Assembly: GCF_000600295.1 (NCBI RefSeq)
Contig: NZ_JEMG01000001.1
Coordinates: 715,920-779,919, forward strand
DNA length: 64,000 bases
Reading direction: 5' to 3'
Source: Hylemonella gracilis str. Niagara R
GTDB taxonomy: Bacteria; Pseudomonadota; Gammaproteobacteria; Burkholderiales; Burkholderiaceae_C
A model generated the notes under the pieces. The model had not been told where the DNA came from. It worked only from the letters and a program-made list of their open reading frames with translations, and did not search any database. Made by a program: the position numbers and the translations under genes. Below, piece by piece: positions 28,750-38,107 of the stretch (position 1 is its first letter; each line of letters begins with the position of its first letter).

Positions 28750-29262
28750 ATGCCCGACGACATGGCTTCTTCTGAACGCGTCCAGGTCCTGATCGATCGT
28801 CTCGGCCTGCAGCCGCATCCCGAGGGCGGGTATTACCGCGAGGTGTTCCGCTCTGGCGAGCAGATCCACCGTGGAGATGGTGCCGTGCGTCGGGCCTTGA
28901 CCACCATCTTCTTCCTGCTGCCCCAAGGCGCCGTGAGCCGCTGGCACCGCGTGCGTGGGGCGGACGAGGTCTGGCACCACTACGAAGGCGGACCGCTGGA
29001 ACTGCGCGTGCTGCCGCGCGGGCAGCCAGAGGTGCTGCGCTGGCTGCTCGGGCCGGTGTCGGCAAGCGCAACAGAGGTCGGCGGCGACGTATTGCCCGTA
29101 CGCACCGTGCCTGCCGATGCCTGGCAAGCCGCGCGTAGCTTGGGCGATTACGTCCTGGTGGGGTGCACGGTCGGGCCGGGATTTGACTTCACCGACTTCA
29201 CCTTGGCGAGCGATCTGCCACTGGACCAGCGCCCCGACGCCTTGGTCGCTGAGTTCCTGTGA
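28750..29262 (+). CDS. DUF985 cupin-fold protein
   Basis: 170 residues from ATG 28750 (28762 also possible). Contains L-Q-P-H-P-E-G-G-Y-Y-R-E-V-F, then S-R-W-H-R-V-R-G-A-D-E-V-W-H-H-Y-E-G-G-P-L-E-L, the DUF985 cupin signature. The W-H...E-V-W-H-H cluster suggests a metal or sugar-like binding site, and C-T-V-G-P-G-F-D-F near the end is conserved. Function not established; 59 bp after tyrS, possibly read through. Confidence 0.85.
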   Translation: MPDDMASSERVQVLIDRLGLQPHPEGGYYREVFRSGEQIHRGDGAVRRALTTIFFLLPQGAVSRWHRVRGADEVWHHYEGGPLELRVLPRGQPEVLRWLLGPVSASATEVGGDVLPVRTVPADAWQAARSLGDYVLVGCTVGPGFDFTDFTLASDLPLDQRPDALVAEFL

Positions 29263-29310
29263 TGCCGAGCCACTGAGACGCGGGCCCTTGGCCGCCTTGC
29301 CATGACGGTG

Positions 29311-29913
29311 TCAGCGCAGCGGGGGCAGGGCCTGCGTCTCAAACGCTTCCCCGATGGCGAAGAAATGCCCGCCAGCCACGTAGTGCAGGGTGCGCAGCGC
29401 TGGATCGCTGCTGTCGTCGTACCGCCAGTGGCCGTCCGCGAACACCCGCGTATCGGCCCAGGCGGCGACCACCTCGCCGATGAACAGGTCGTACAGCTGC
29501 TGGTTGCGTGGTTCGGGGATCAGCCTGCATTCCAACCAGGCCACACAGCCTTCAAGCAGCGGTGCCTCGCAACTGCTGGCTGCGACGGTATCCAGGCCGA
29601 AGCGAGTGAACTTGTCCCCGCCATCGGCGTTCCCCCGCAGCTCGCGGCCCGAAAGCTGGCCCAGCGCGAGCACCGCGCCGGCCTGCGCGCGGCAGGGCAC
29701 GTTGAGGCAGAAATGGCCCGAGGCCTCGACCAGTTCCCGCGTGTACGTGCTCTTGTCCAGCACCAGGCTGACCTTGGGCGGGGCAAAGTCCAGGGCCATG
29801 TTCCAGGCAGCGGCCATGATGTTGCGCTGGCCGCCGTGCGCGGCGCTCACCAGCACCGTGGGGCCGTGGTTGAGGAGGCGATAGGACTTGGCGAGTTCAA
29901 CTGCGGCGCGCAT
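29311..29913 (-). CDS. flavin reductase-like FMN-binding split-barrel protein
   Basis: 200 residues from M-R-A-A-V-E-L-A-K-S at 29913. Opens Y-R-L-L-N-H-G-P-T-V-L-V-S-A, then N-I-M-A-A-A-W-N-M-A-L-D-F-A-P-P-K-V-S-L and F-C-L-N-V-P. These are features of the FMN-binding flavin reductase family, which passes NAD(P)H electrons to flavin for oxygenases or acts on small molecules. It is divergent from the TetR gene with the 18-bp palindrome between them, so it may be under the same regulator (inference). Confidence 0.88.
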   Translation of the reverse strand: MRAAVELAKSYRLLNHGPTVLVSAAHGGQRNIMAAAWNMALDFAPPKVSLVLDKSTYTRELVEASGHFCLNVPCRAQAGAVLALGQLSGRELRGNADGGDKFTRFGLDTVAASSCEAPLLEGCVAWLECRLIPEPRNQQLYDLFIGEVVAAWADTRVFADGHWRYDDSSDPALRTLHYVAGGHFFAIGEAFETQALPPLR

Positions 29914-30002
29914 GGCAGATGTCCGGTCGGGTTCAGCTCCAGCAGTATAGGAAGCGGATGGCGACGATGACGGCAAGACCTCGAACGCTTGAGCGATTTA
30001 AA

Positions 30003-30020
30003 ATATGATAATCATCATAT
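30003..30020. promoter_or_regulatory. TetR operator, copy 1
   Basis: ATATGATAATCATCATAT, with 9-base arms (30001-30009 and 30014-30022) around a 4-base centre when the flanking A and T are included. It sits between the flavin reductase and TetR genes, just upstream of a TATGAT -10-like box (30027-30032) preceded by TG. Sixteen of eighteen bases match the copy before the dehydrogenase gene. Confidence 0.75.
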
Positions 30021-30061
30021 TTGTGCTATGATGCGGCCATCCTCACATCTGCCAGCACTCC

Positions 30062-30652
30062 ATGCCCCTCGCCCCCAGCCGCAAGCAACTGACGCACGAC
30101 CGCATCGTCGATGCGGCGGCGCGTGCCTTGCGCGGCGGTGGTTTTGCCGGGGTCGGCGTGGCGGACATCATGAAGCAGTCCGGGCTCACCCATGGCGGCT
30201 TCTATGCCCATTTCGCTTCGCGTGACGCGCTGATTGCCGAGGCGCTGGAACGCGCCGGGCACGACGCCCACGCGCGCATGCAGCAGGCGCTGGACGAGGG
30301 CGAGGCGCGGGGTGTGAGCCGTTTCCGGACCTTGGTCGACAACTACCTGTCTGAGCGGCACCTCAGTGCCCCCGAGCACGGGTGCGCCGTGGCCGCCCTG
30401 GCTTCCGAGATGCCGCGCCAGGCGGACGCCTTGCGCGAGGCCGCAGTCGCACGCGTGCGCGAACTGGTGGCCGATGTGCGCAAAGTGCTGCCGGCCAGCC
30501 AGCCCGAGGAGGCGGCGGGCGTGATCGCCGGCCAGCTCATCGGCGCGCTGCAGATCGCCCGCACCCTGGGCCCCAACGCCCAGGGCCGCAAGCATCTGGC
30601 GGTTGCACGGCGCTTCCTGCTCGCGCAGTTCGAGCCCAACCCCGTTTCCTGA
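30062..30652 (+). CDS. TetR-family transcriptional regulator
   Basis: 196 residues. N-terminal TetR helix-turn-helix: R-I-V-D-A-A-A-R-A-L-R-G-G-G-F-A-G-V-G-V-A-D-I-M-K-Q-S-G-L-T-H-G-G-F-Y-A-H-F-A-S-R. The C-terminal ligand domain has C-A-V-A-A-L-A-S-E near residue 113. It is followed by the SDR gene 78 bp on, with identical palindromes before both, so it probably represses itself and the dehydrogenase until a small toxic ligand binds. Confidence 0.93.
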   Translation: MPLAPSRKQLTHDRIVDAAARALRGGGFAGVGVADIMKQSGLTHGGFYAHFASRDALIAEALERAGHDAHARMQQALDEGEARGVSRFRTLVDNYLSERHLSAPEHGCAVAALASEMPRQADALREAAVARVRELVADVRKVLPASQPEEAAGVIAGQLIGALQIARTLGPNAQGRKHLAVARRFLLAQFEPNPVS

Positions 30653-30697
30653 AGGTTTTCACGTCCGCAGATCTCTGCGCTTTTTGTTCGCACTTGA

Positions 30698-30715
30698 ATA
30701 TGATGATCGTCATAT
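30698..30715. promoter_or_regulatory. TetR operator, copy 2
   Basis: ATATGATGATCGTCATAT, imperfect inverted repeat with central GATC, 15 bases before the dehydrogenase start. Differs from copy 1 at two central positions. Its place beside the start codon suggests repression by occlusion. Confidence 0.75.
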
Positions 30716-30730
30716 AAACTGGAGTAAAGC

Positions 30731-31432
30731 ATGAAACTCGACCAATCCGTAGTCCTCATCACCGGCGCCAACCGAGGCATTGGCCTGGAATTCGCCAAGC
30801 AAGCCCTGGCGCGTGGCGCGCGCCGTGTTTATGCCGCCGCGCGTGATCCGGCCAGCGTGCGTCTGGACGGCGTCGTGCCGGTGCGCCTGGACGTGACCGA
30901 CCCCGCGCAGGTGGCCGCTGCCGCGCGGGACTGCGGCGACGTGACCCTGATCGTCAACAACGCGGGCATCGCCACCCCTGGCGGCTTCCTGGCCGACACG
31001 GACCTGTCCGCCACGCGGCGTCAGCTGGAGACCAACTTCTTCGGCATGCTGCACATGGCCCAGGCTTTCGCGCCGGTGCTGGCGAAGAACGGTGGTGGCG
31101 CCCTGCTCAACGTGCTGTCCATCGCGAGCTGGATCAACCGGCCCGTGCTCGGCACCTACGGCGCCAGCAAGTCGGCTGCCTGGGCCTTGACCAATGGCCT
31201 GCGCCACGAGCTGCGTGAGCAAGGCACCCAGGTCACGGCCCTGCACATGGGCTTCGTGGACACGGACCTGACGCGCGGCATGGAAGTGCCCAAGGCCACG
31301 CCGCAGGACATCGTGCGCCTGGCCTACGAAGGGCTGGAAGCCGGCGCACTGGAGGTGCTGGCCGATGAGATCACGCGCCAGGTGAAGCAGTCGCTGTCGA
31401 CGCCGACGGCGGCGTATCTGGCGGAGGCTTGA
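30731..31432 (+). CDS. short-chain dehydrogenase/reductase (SDR)
   Basis: 233 residues with the classical SDR motifs: T-G-A-N-R-G-I-G (cofactor), N-N-A-G, and catalytic Ser, Tyr, Lys in S-I-A-S...Y-G-A-S-K. RBS is GGAG. Paired with TetR and sharing its operator, so probably induced by a carbonyl or related compound that it reduces. Substrate unknown. Confidence 0.93.
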   Translation: MKLDQSVVLITGANRGIGLEFAKQALARGARRVYAAARDPASVRLDGVVPVRLDVTDPAQVAAAARDCGDVTLIVNNAGIATPGGFLADTDLSATRRQLETNFFGMLHMAQAFAPVLAKNGGGALLNVLSIASWINRPVLGTYGASKSAAWALTNGLRHELREQGTQVTALHMGFVDTDLTRGMEVPKATPQDIVRLAYEGLEAGALEVLADEITRQVKQSLSTPTAAYLAEA

Positions 31433-31512
31433 GCTTCGCTGTCAGTGGCAGTTGCCCAGCCTTGCTCTGGCGTTTTCAGGCGCCGTCTTCGCCTCGGCTG
31501 GGTCGAGGGTGC

Positions 31513-33402
31513 TCAGTCCAGCCAGCGCTTGACCTTGTCCTGCGACTCCAAGGCCAGCCGCCAGGTGCTGCTGGTCTTGGGCAGGGCCAGCGGCAGGCGC
31601 AGGATGCGCTGGTCGCGGGCGACGAGCGCGGTCAGCTGCAACTGCGCCCCTGAGTAGAGCGGTAGGTCGTCCAGTTTGCGCAGGCGCCAGGAGTTAGGGC
31701 TGGCCGTAGCCTTGGCTTTTCCGGACTTGCCTGCCGCTGTGGTGTCCGGGATTTCCACGCCCAACCACTCGTCGCCCGCAGCGAAGCCCGCCTCCTCGGC
31801 CGCGCCGCCGCGCAACACGGTCTTGATTAGCAGGTTGCCATTGCTTTCCGCGACACGCAGGCCCAGGCGTTGCGCCAATTGGGCCGGGTCGTCGTGGATC
31901 GCGACGCCCTGGCCTTGCAGCAGTTCGCGCAGCGGCAGTTCGCGGGTGCTGTGCACCCAGTGCTGGAGTTCCTTCTTCCAGCTCCGGCCGCTGAGTTCCT
32001 GCAGCACGGCCAGCACATCGGCCTCGGTCATCGGACCGGCCTTGCAGCGGCGCCACAGCGCGCGCATCACGTCATCCAGGGATTTCTTGTGTTCGGTCTC
32101 GGCGCGCAGCGTGAGGTCGATGCACAGGGCGATCAGCGCGCCCTTGCCGTAATAACTGACGGTGGCGTTGGGCGTGTTCTCGTCCACGCGGTAGTACTTG
32201 ACCCAGGCGTCCAGGCTGGCCTGGGCCACGGTCTGGACCAGGCGGCCCGGGGTCTGCAGCAGCTGGTTGATGTTCTTGTTGAGCAGGCGCAGGTAGGTGG
32301 CGTCATCGATCAGGCCGGCGCGGCGCAGCAGCAGGTCATCGTAGTAGCTGGTGAAGCCTTCGAAGAACCAGAGCAGCTCCGTGTAGTTCTCCCGGCTGTA
32401 GTCGTAGCGCGCGAACTCGGCGGGGCGCAGGCGCTTGACGTTCCACGTGTGGAAGTACTCGTGGCTGATCAGCCCCAGCAGCGTGGTGTAGCCCTCACCG
32501 GGTTTCTGGCCCATGCGCGGCAGGTCACGCCGGCCGCAGATCAGCGCGGTACTGTTGCGGTGCTCCAAGCCGCCGTAGTTGTCGTCGGTGGCGTTGAGCA
32601 TGAAGACATAGTGCTGGAACGGCGGCGGTTGCACGGTGCCGCTGGCGCGGCCCTGGGCATGCCAGAAGCGGATTTCCGTCTCGCAGATGCGTTGCGCGTC
32701 GGCCAGCAGGCGCGCACTGTCGAAGCTCGGCGGCGCGCCCGCGACGATGAAACGGTGCGGCACGCCGCAGGCCGTGAAGTCGCCGCGCCAGAACGCGCCC
32801 AGCTCCACCGGACTGTCCGCCAGCTCGTCGTAGTCGGCCGCACGGTAGCTGCCCCAGCCTTGCTTGTCGATGGTCAGCGGCGAGAGGCCCGTGGCGACTT
32901 GCCATTGCGTCATGGGTTCTTTGCTGGCTGCCGCGCCACCGGGGCGGCGCAGCGTCAGTTCATGCGGCCTGTCTTCGTGACCATCCACCCGCAGGCACAG
33001 GCTGGTGGCGTTGAAAAAACCGCGCTGCATGTCCAGCCAAGCAGCACGCACCGAATTGTCGTAGGCGTAGACCCGGTAGCTCAGCAGCAGCGGCTGTTCC
33101 GGGTCGCATTCGACCAACCAGCTGCATTTGTCCAACTGCTGCGGCAGCAGCGTTTTTTTGCCTTGCCGCGCGGTGAGTTCCTGCAGGTGCTTGGCGAATT
33201 CGCGCACCAGGTAGCTGCCCGGAATCCACACGGGCAGGCTCACGCGTTGCTGCGATGCGGGTTCGGCGATGGTCAGCGTGACGCGGTAGAGGTGGGCGCG
33301 CGGGTCTTCTGGTTCAACCTGGCAGACCACGGCGGCTGCCTCGGGGCGGGCCTGGGTCGTCCGGGCGCGGGATACGCGGGCGGTGGAAGATGAACGGGCC
33401 AT
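31513..33402 (-). CDS. M61-family metallopeptidase with C-terminal PDZ domain
   Basis: 629 residues. Zinc motif H-E-Y-F-H at about 314-318, with the downstream Glu in W-F-F-E-G-F-T-S-Y-Y-D-D, both classic for M61 glycyl aminopeptidases. The N-terminal beta domain has V-S-L-P-V-W-I-P-G-S-Y-L-V-R-E-F-A-K-H. The last quarter carries a PDZ-like fold (G-G-A-A-E-E-A-G-F-A-A-G-D-E). No signal peptide, so probably cytosolic. Last of three co-oriented genes (Ubi-type hydroxylase, dsbC, this). Confidence 0.92.
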   Translation of the reverse strand: MARSSSTARVSRARTTQARPEAAAVVCQVEPEDPRAHLYRVTLTIAEPASQQRVSLPVWIPGSYLVREFAKHLQELTARQGKKTLLPQQLDKCSWLVECDPEQPLLLSYRVYAYDNSVRAAWLDMQRGFFNATSLCLRVDGHEDRPHELTLRRPGGAAASKEPMTQWQVATGLSPLTIDKQGWGSYRAADYDELADSPVELGAFWRGDFTACGVPHRFIVAGAPPSFDSARLLADAQRICETEIRFWHAQGRASGTVQPPPFQHYVFMLNATDDNYGGLEHRNSTALICGRRDLPRMGQKPGEGYTTLLGLISHEYFHTWNVKRLRPAEFARYDYSRENYTELLWFFEGFTSYYDDLLLRRAGLIDDATYLRLLNKNINQLLQTPGRLVQTVAQASLDAWVKYYRVDENTPNATVSYYGKGALIALCIDLTLRAETEHKKSLDDVMRALWRRCKAGPMTEADVLAVLQELSGRSWKKELQHWVHSTRELPLRELLQGQGVAIHDDPAQLAQRLGLRVAESNGNLLIKTVLRGGAAEEAGFAAGDEWLGVEIPDTTAAGKSGKAKATASPNSWRLRKLDDLPLYSGAQLQLTALVARDQRILRLPLALPKTSSTWRLALESQDKVKRWLD

Positions 33403-33471
33403 GAGGTCGACAGGCGCGGGCCTGGGAAAACGGTTGCGGAAACGAAACGGTGCGAGGTGACGCGCTGCGGC

Positions 33472-34335
33472 TTATTTGCTCGCCGCCGCGTTGGCGAACT
33501 GCTGTTCGATCTGCCGCGCGCTGAGTGCGCCCGGTGCGCGCGCGTCGTTGGCGAAGAACAGCGTGGGCGTGCCCTGGATGCGGTGTTTGCGGCCGAATTC
33601 CAGGTTGCGGGCCAAGGCATCCAGATTGCGTTGCGGGCAATTGGCCTGCGCCGCCGGGGGCGTGCCCTTGAGCATCCAATCCAGCCAGACCTGGGCGCGT
33701 TGTGCTGGCGCGGTGCACCAGACAGCTTGGGATTTTTCGGTGGATTGCGGACCCAGCACGGGATAGAGGAAGACGTGGATGGTCACGTTGTCGATGCCGG
33801 CCAGCTCACGCTCCAGACGCCGGCAATAGCCGCATTCCGGGTCGGAGAACACAGCGAGCTGGCGCTCACCCTTGCCACGGCGGATGATGAAGGCGTCGTC
33901 GAAGGGCAGATCCTGGAAGCGCACCGCCGTCAATTGCTCCGTGCGTTCCTCGGTCAGATTGCGCTTGCTCTCCAGGTCGATGATCTGCCCCTGGATCAGG
34001 TGCCGCCCCTGGGCGTCGGTGTAGAAGATGTCCTGCCCCACGCGGACCTCGTACAGGCTGGTGCCACCCGTCAGCGGCAGGGCGCGCACTTCGTCGATGG
34101 CAGGCATTTGCGGCAGGCGCGCGGCCAGGTTCTTGCGGATGGCCGCCGCCGCGGTGGGTTCTTGCACGCCTTTGGCGGCTGAGGACTTGGACTGGGCTTG
34201 TGCGGGTTGGACCGGGGCCAGGGTCAAGAACAAAGCGAGGGCCAGCATGCTTGTCAGCGCGAGCATCCGTGCTGTCGTGGCGACGACCGTGCGATGGGTG
34301 CTTCGAACAGCACGCAAGGAGAGGGATGGCGTCAT
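33472..34335 (-). CDS. dsbC: periplasmic thiol:disulfide interchange protein DsbC
   Basis: 287 residues. Signal peptide ends at A-Q-A-Q near 48. A dimerisation domain with Y-E-V-R-V-G-Q-D-I-F-Y-T-D precedes the thioredoxin domain with active site C168-G-Y-C171 in F-S-D-P-E-C-G-Y-C and the cis-Pro loop G-T-P-T-L-F-F. It isomerises wrong disulfides in periplasmic proteins. The ATG at 34335 gives a long n-region; an in-frame ATG near residue 24 would also give a good signal. Confidence 0.94.
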   Translation of the reverse strand: MTPSLSLRAVRSTHRTVVATTARMLALTSMLALALFLTLAPVQPAQAQSKSSAAKGVQEPTAAAAIRKNLAARLPQMPAIDEVRALPLTGGTSLYEVRVGQDIFYTDAQGRHLIQGQIIDLESKRNLTEERTEQLTAVRFQDLPFDDAFIIRRGKGERQLAVFSDPECGYCRRLERELAGIDNVTIHVFLYPVLGPQSTEKSQAVWCTAPAQRAQVWLDWMLKGTPPAAQANCPQRNLDALARNLEFGRKHRIQGTPTLFFANDARAPGALSARQIEQQFANAAASK

Positions 34336-34376
34336 CGTGTGGCTTGCTTTCTCATGTGTGTGTCGTCGTGCGGCGC

Positions 34377-35546
34377 TCAGGCCCCCATGGCCTGGCGGGC
34401 CAGCCAGTGCTTGAGCCAGCCGCTGTGCTCCACCCCGCGCAGGCCCCAGGCGCGCAGCCGGTTCCAGAACGGGCCTTCGCGGGTGTAGAGCCGCTGCAGC
34501 GCGTCCATGCCCAGGTCCAGCGGCAGCATGCCAGCCTTGCGGGCGCGTTCGTAACGGCGCAGCAGTTTGGGGTCGGCCACGCCGCGCCAGTCCTCGCGTT
34601 CGCGCAGCACGCGGGCCAACTCGGCCACGTCGGCCAGGCCCAGGTTCAGGCCCTGGCCCGCCAGCGGGTGCACGGCGTGCGCGGCGTCGCCCGCCAGCAC
34701 CCAGGCGCCCTGAGCCGCGCTGCCCGACCAGTGCCGGGCCTGGGCCCGCACCAGCGGCCAGGCGCGGCGCTCGCTCACCAGTTGCATCGCGCCCAGGGCG
34801 TGGCCGCAGGCGGTGGCCAGGACTTCGGCATAGGCCTCGGGCGCCAGCGCCTGCAGTTGCGCGGCACGTTGGGGAGAAACGGACCAGACCACGGCCACGG
34901 TGTCGCCCTGGGGGCCACCCAGCGGGAGCAGGGCCAGCACTTCACCGGCCGTTTCGTCGTGCAGAAACCATTGCCGCGCCACCTGGCCGTGCGGCCGTTC
35001 GCAGCGCACGCGGGCGGCCAGCGCGTGCTGGGTGTAGGGGGCCATGTCGTAGTCCACACCCAAGGCCGCGCGCGTGGCGCTGCCGCGGCCTTCGCAGATG
35101 ACGGTGAGCGGCGCCGCGGGGGTGTGTCCGCTCCCCACTCGCTCGATCTGCGGCTGGTAGCGCAGCGCCGTGGCCAGGCCATCTTCGAGCACCGTGGCAT
35201 CGACGATCCAGTTCAGCGCTGGCGTGCCCTGCATGCCGTGTCGATTCGGGCCGTGCAGGGCCGCGCTGAAGTTCAGTTCGCTGCCCTCGTCGCCATGCAC
35301 CTGCATGGCCAGCACGGGCGTGGCCAGGGTTTCGTCTTCGGGCCAGGCGCGGATGCTTTCCAGCAGCGCGCGCGAGGCGGGTGTGAGCGCATAAGCGCGT
35401 ATGTCGGTTGGGGCGCCCGGCGGGACGGGCTGGGAGGCGCTCAAACCCACGCGCAGCTTCTCACGCGCGAGCAACAAGGCCAGACTGCGGCCGACGATGC
35501 CGTCACCGCTGATGAAGATGTCCGGGGCTGGGGAGGGGGTTGCCAT
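34377..35546 (-). CDS. UbiH/UbiF/COQ6-family FAD-dependent hydroxylase
   Basis: 389 residues from M-A-T-P-S at 35546. FAD motif is G-D-G-I-V-G-R-S-L-A near residue 14 (a variant of G-x-G-x-x-G). Family motif D-A-A-H-A-V-H-P-L-A-G-Q-G-L-N-L-G-L-A-D near residue 285 is the COQ6/UbiH signature. It hydroxylates ubiquinone precursors, probably in coenzyme Q synthesis; which ring carbon cannot be told. First gene of the run into dsbC. Confidence 0.9.
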   Translation of the reverse strand: MATPSPAPDIFISGDGIVGRSLALLLAREKLRVGLSASQPVPPGAPTDIRAYALTPASRALLESIRAWPEDETLATPVLAMQVHGDEGSELNFSAALHGPNRHGMQGTPALNWIVDATVLEDGLATALRYQPQIERVGSGHTPAAPLTVICEGRGSATRAALGVDYDMAPYTQHALAARVRCERPHGQVARQWFLHDETAGEVLALLPLGGPQGDTVAVVWSVSPQRAAQLQALAPEAYAEVLATACGHALGAMQLVSERRAWPLVRAQARHWSGSAAQGAWVLAGDAAHAVHPLAGQGLNLGLADVAELARVLREREDWRGVADPKLLRRYERARKAGMLPLDLGMDALQRLYTREGPFWNRLRAWGLRGVEHSGWLKHWLARQAMGA

Positions 35547-35605
35547 ATCTGAGGGGCATTGTAGAAGCCGGGCCTGGGCCCAGACGGCAAGGCACAATCA
35601 ATCCC

Positions 35606-36496
35606 ATGCAAATCTCCGATGTCACGGGGCGGATTTCCAGCCTCCATGTGTACCCCGTCAAATCCTGCGCGGGCCTGGCCTTGCCCGAGGCGCTGCTGAC
35701 CGAAACCGGCCTGGACCTGGATCGGGCCTGGATGGTCGTGGACGAAGCGGGTGAATTCCTCACCCAGCGCGAACTGCCGCGCATGGCCCTGGTCCAGACC
35801 GCCTTCAAGGGCGATGTGATGGGCGGCGGCGGTGAACTGGTGCTGCGTGCGCCGGGCATGCTGGCCCTGCATCTGCGCGTGGACGTGGTGGAAGCGCCGA
35901 CCCGTGTGCGCGTCTGGCGTGACGAGGTGGCGGCCTACGACATGGGTGATGTGGCTGCGCAATGGTTCTCGGACTTCCTGGCGCCCGGTGGCTCGGGCCG
36001 CCCCTACCGCCTGGCGCGTTTTGACCCCGAGCACCGTCGTCTTTCCAGCCTGGACTGGACCAAGGGCGTGGAAGCACCCAACCAGTTTTCCGACGGTTAT
36101 CCCTTGCTGGTGGTCAGCCAGTCCGCAGTGGACGACCTGAACACCCGTCTGAAAGCTGCTGGCCAGCCCCTGGTCGATGCGCGGCGCTTTCGGCCCAACC
36201 TCGTCATCGAGGGCTGGGAAGCCCACGACGAAGACCGCGTGGGGCCGATCACCATCGACACGGAGGAGGGCGAAGTGCAGCTCACGCCCGTCAAGCCCTG
36301 CTCGCGCTGCCCCATTCCCAACATCGACCCCGACACCGCGCAAAGCCACCCTTCGGTGACCGACACGCTGCAGGCCTACCGGCAGGACGCGCGCCTCAAC
36401 GGCGCCATCACCTTCGGCATGAACTGCATCGTCACGGCCGGCGTGGACCGTTGGCTCAAGGTGGGGCAGGTGGCGCGGGCGGATTACACGTTCTGA
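35606..36496 (+). CDS. MOSC-domain protein with N-terminal beta-barrel (YcbX-like)
   Basis: 296 residues. MOSC-N part: R-I-S-S-L-H-V-Y-P-V-K-S-C-A-G-L. MOSC part: P-N-Q-F-S-D-G-Y-P-L-L-V-V-S, R-R-F-R-P-N-L-V-I-E-G, and the molybdenum cofactor Cys in K-P-C-S-R-C. YcbX/mARC-type proteins reduce N-hydroxylated compounds using Mo cofactor; the usual ferredoxin domain of YcbX is missing, so a partner would be needed. Divergent from the hydroxylase by 59 bp. Confidence 0.87.
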   Translation: MQISDVTGRISSLHVYPVKSCAGLALPEALLTETGLDLDRAWMVVDEAGEFLTQRELPRMALVQTAFKGDVMGGGGELVLRAPGMLALHLRVDVVEAPTRVRVWRDEVAAYDMGDVAAQWFSDFLAPGGSGRPYRLARFDPEHRRLSSLDWTKGVEAPNQFSDGYPLLVVSQSAVDDLNTRLKAAGQPLVDARRFRPNLVIEGWEAHDEDRVGPITIDTEEGEVQLTPVKPCSRCPIPNIDPDTAQSHPSVTDTLQAYRQDARLNGAITFGMNCIVTAGVDRWLKVGQVARADYTF

Positions 36497-36684
36497 TTCG
36501 TCAGCGCGGCGCCGACTTATCCAGCGTCTGCGTGGCTAAACCTGTGGACAACTGCATGAACAAGTCGCGCAAGCCGCGTCTGCGCTGGGTTGCCATTGGA
36601 CTGCCTGTTTGACGGGCATGCGCCGCGAGGGCGGGCGGTGCCCACCGCCGCCTTTAAAATACCGCCCCTCGAACAAGGAACACC

Positions 36685-37776
36685 ATGAGTCTCAAGTGCG
36701 GCATCGTCGGCCTGCCCAACGTCGGCAAATCCACCCTCTTCAATGCGCTGACCAAGGCGGGCATCGCCGCTGAAAACTACCCCTTCTGCACCATCGAGCC
36801 CAATGTGGGCGTGGTCGAGGTGCCGGACCCGCGCCTGAAGCAGCTGGCCGAGATCGTCCAGCCCGAGCGCATCGTGCCGGCCATCGTGGAGTTCGTGGAC
36901 ATCGCCGGCCTGGTGGCCGGGGCCAGCACGGGTGAAGGCCTGGGCAACAAGTTCCTCGCCCACATCCGCGAGACCGATGCCATCGTCAACGTGGTGCGCT
37001 GCTTTTCCGACGACAACGTGATCCACGTCGCTGGCAAGGTGGACCCGATCGCCGACATCGAGGTGATTCAGACCGAGCTCTGCCTGGCCGACCTGGGCGC
37101 GGTCGAGAAAGCCCTGCACCGCGTGACCAAGACGGCGCGTTCCGGCGACAAGGAATCGATCAAGCTGGTGGCCATCCTGGAGAAATGCCAGGCCGCGCTG
37201 GACCAGGGCAAGCCCGTGCGCACGGTGGAATTCAGCAAGGAAGAACTGCCCCTGCTCAAGCAGTTCTTCTTCATCACGGCCAAGCCCGCCATGTTCGTCG
37301 GCAACGTGAGCGAAGACGGATTCGAGAACAACCCCTACCTGGACCGCCTGAAGGAATACGCCGCCACGCAGAACGCGCCCGTGGTGGCCATCTGCGCCAA
37401 GATCGAGGCCGAGCTGTCCGAGATGGACGATGCCGACCGCCTGGAATTCCTCAAAGAACTGGGCCAGGAAGAGCCGGGCCTGAACCGCCTGATCCGCGCG
37501 GCCTACAAACTGCTGGGCCTGCAGACCTACTTCACGGCCGGCGTCAAGGAAGTGCGCGCCTGGACCATCCACGTCGGCGACACCGGCCCGCAGGCGGCCG
37601 GGGTGATCCACACCGATTTCGAGAAGGGCTACATCCGCGCCCAGACCATCGCCTTCGAGGACTTCATCGCCCACAAGGGCGAGCAGGGCGCGAAGGACGC
37701 GGGCAAGATGCGCGCTGAAGGCAAGGAATACGTCGTCAAGGACGGCGACGTGATGAATTTCTTGTTCAGCAGCTGA
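36685..37776 (+). CDS. ychF: redox-regulated ATPase YchF (Obg family)
   Basis: 363 residues. G1 motif [15 protein letters not shown]-x-G-A (G3), coiled-coil middle, and C-terminal TGS domain with F-I-A-H-K-G-E...[16 protein letters not shown]. YchF prefers ATP over GTP and associates with ribosomes and stress response. Last core gene before the accessory stretch. Confidence 0.97.
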   Translation: MSLKCGIVGLPNVGKSTLFNALTKAGIAAENYPFCTIEPNVGVVEVPDPRLKQLAEIVQPERIVPAIVEFVDIAGLVAGASTGEGLGNKFLAHIRETDAIVNVVRCFSDDNVIHVAGKVDPIADIEVIQTELCLADLGAVEKALHRVTKTARSGDKESIKLVAILEKCQAALDQGKPVRTVEFSKEELPLLKQFFFITAKPAMFVGNVSEDGFENNPYLDRLKEYAATQNAPVVAICAKIEAELSEMDDADRLEFLKELGQEEPGLNRLIRAAYKLLGLQTYFTAGVKEVRAWTIHVGDTGPQAAGVIHTDFEKGYIRAQTIAFEDFIAHKGEQGAKDAGKMRAEGKEYVVKDGDVMNFLFSS

Positions 37777-38107
37777 TGCTGTGCAGCGGGACTAAATGCC
37801 CGTCGTCATCTCGCGGGTCTATCCCCGGAACCCGAGGGCGGCAGTTTTGCTCCCCTGGACTTGCCTTGCCAGAATGCAGCAAAAGCCAATACATTGGCGC
37901 TCAACTACTGACGAGACGCTGCCATGTCGCGCTTGAAGCACGAAACTCCTTTCATCAGGAATTTCGTCGAGAGCAAGCTCTGTTCCGTCTTGTGGTCGGG
38001 CGCAAACGTCGTTCGATAGATGTGGATGTTTGAGACCCTAGTTCTGAACATCATGTTGCACCAACATTCGGTGCCCAAGCAGATGGACGCTTTGGTCGAA
38101 ATACTCG
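37777..38107. other. 331-bp intergenic region opening the accessory stretch
   Basis: Base and codon use looks unlike the flanking core genes, with more A and T. It holds two short forward frames, 37923-38018 (31 residues) and 38020-38142 (40 residues, M-W-M-F-E-T-L-V-L-N), neither resembling a known family. The second overlaps the start of the AlbA_2 gene in another frame. No promoter or terminator is clear. Confidence 0.4.
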
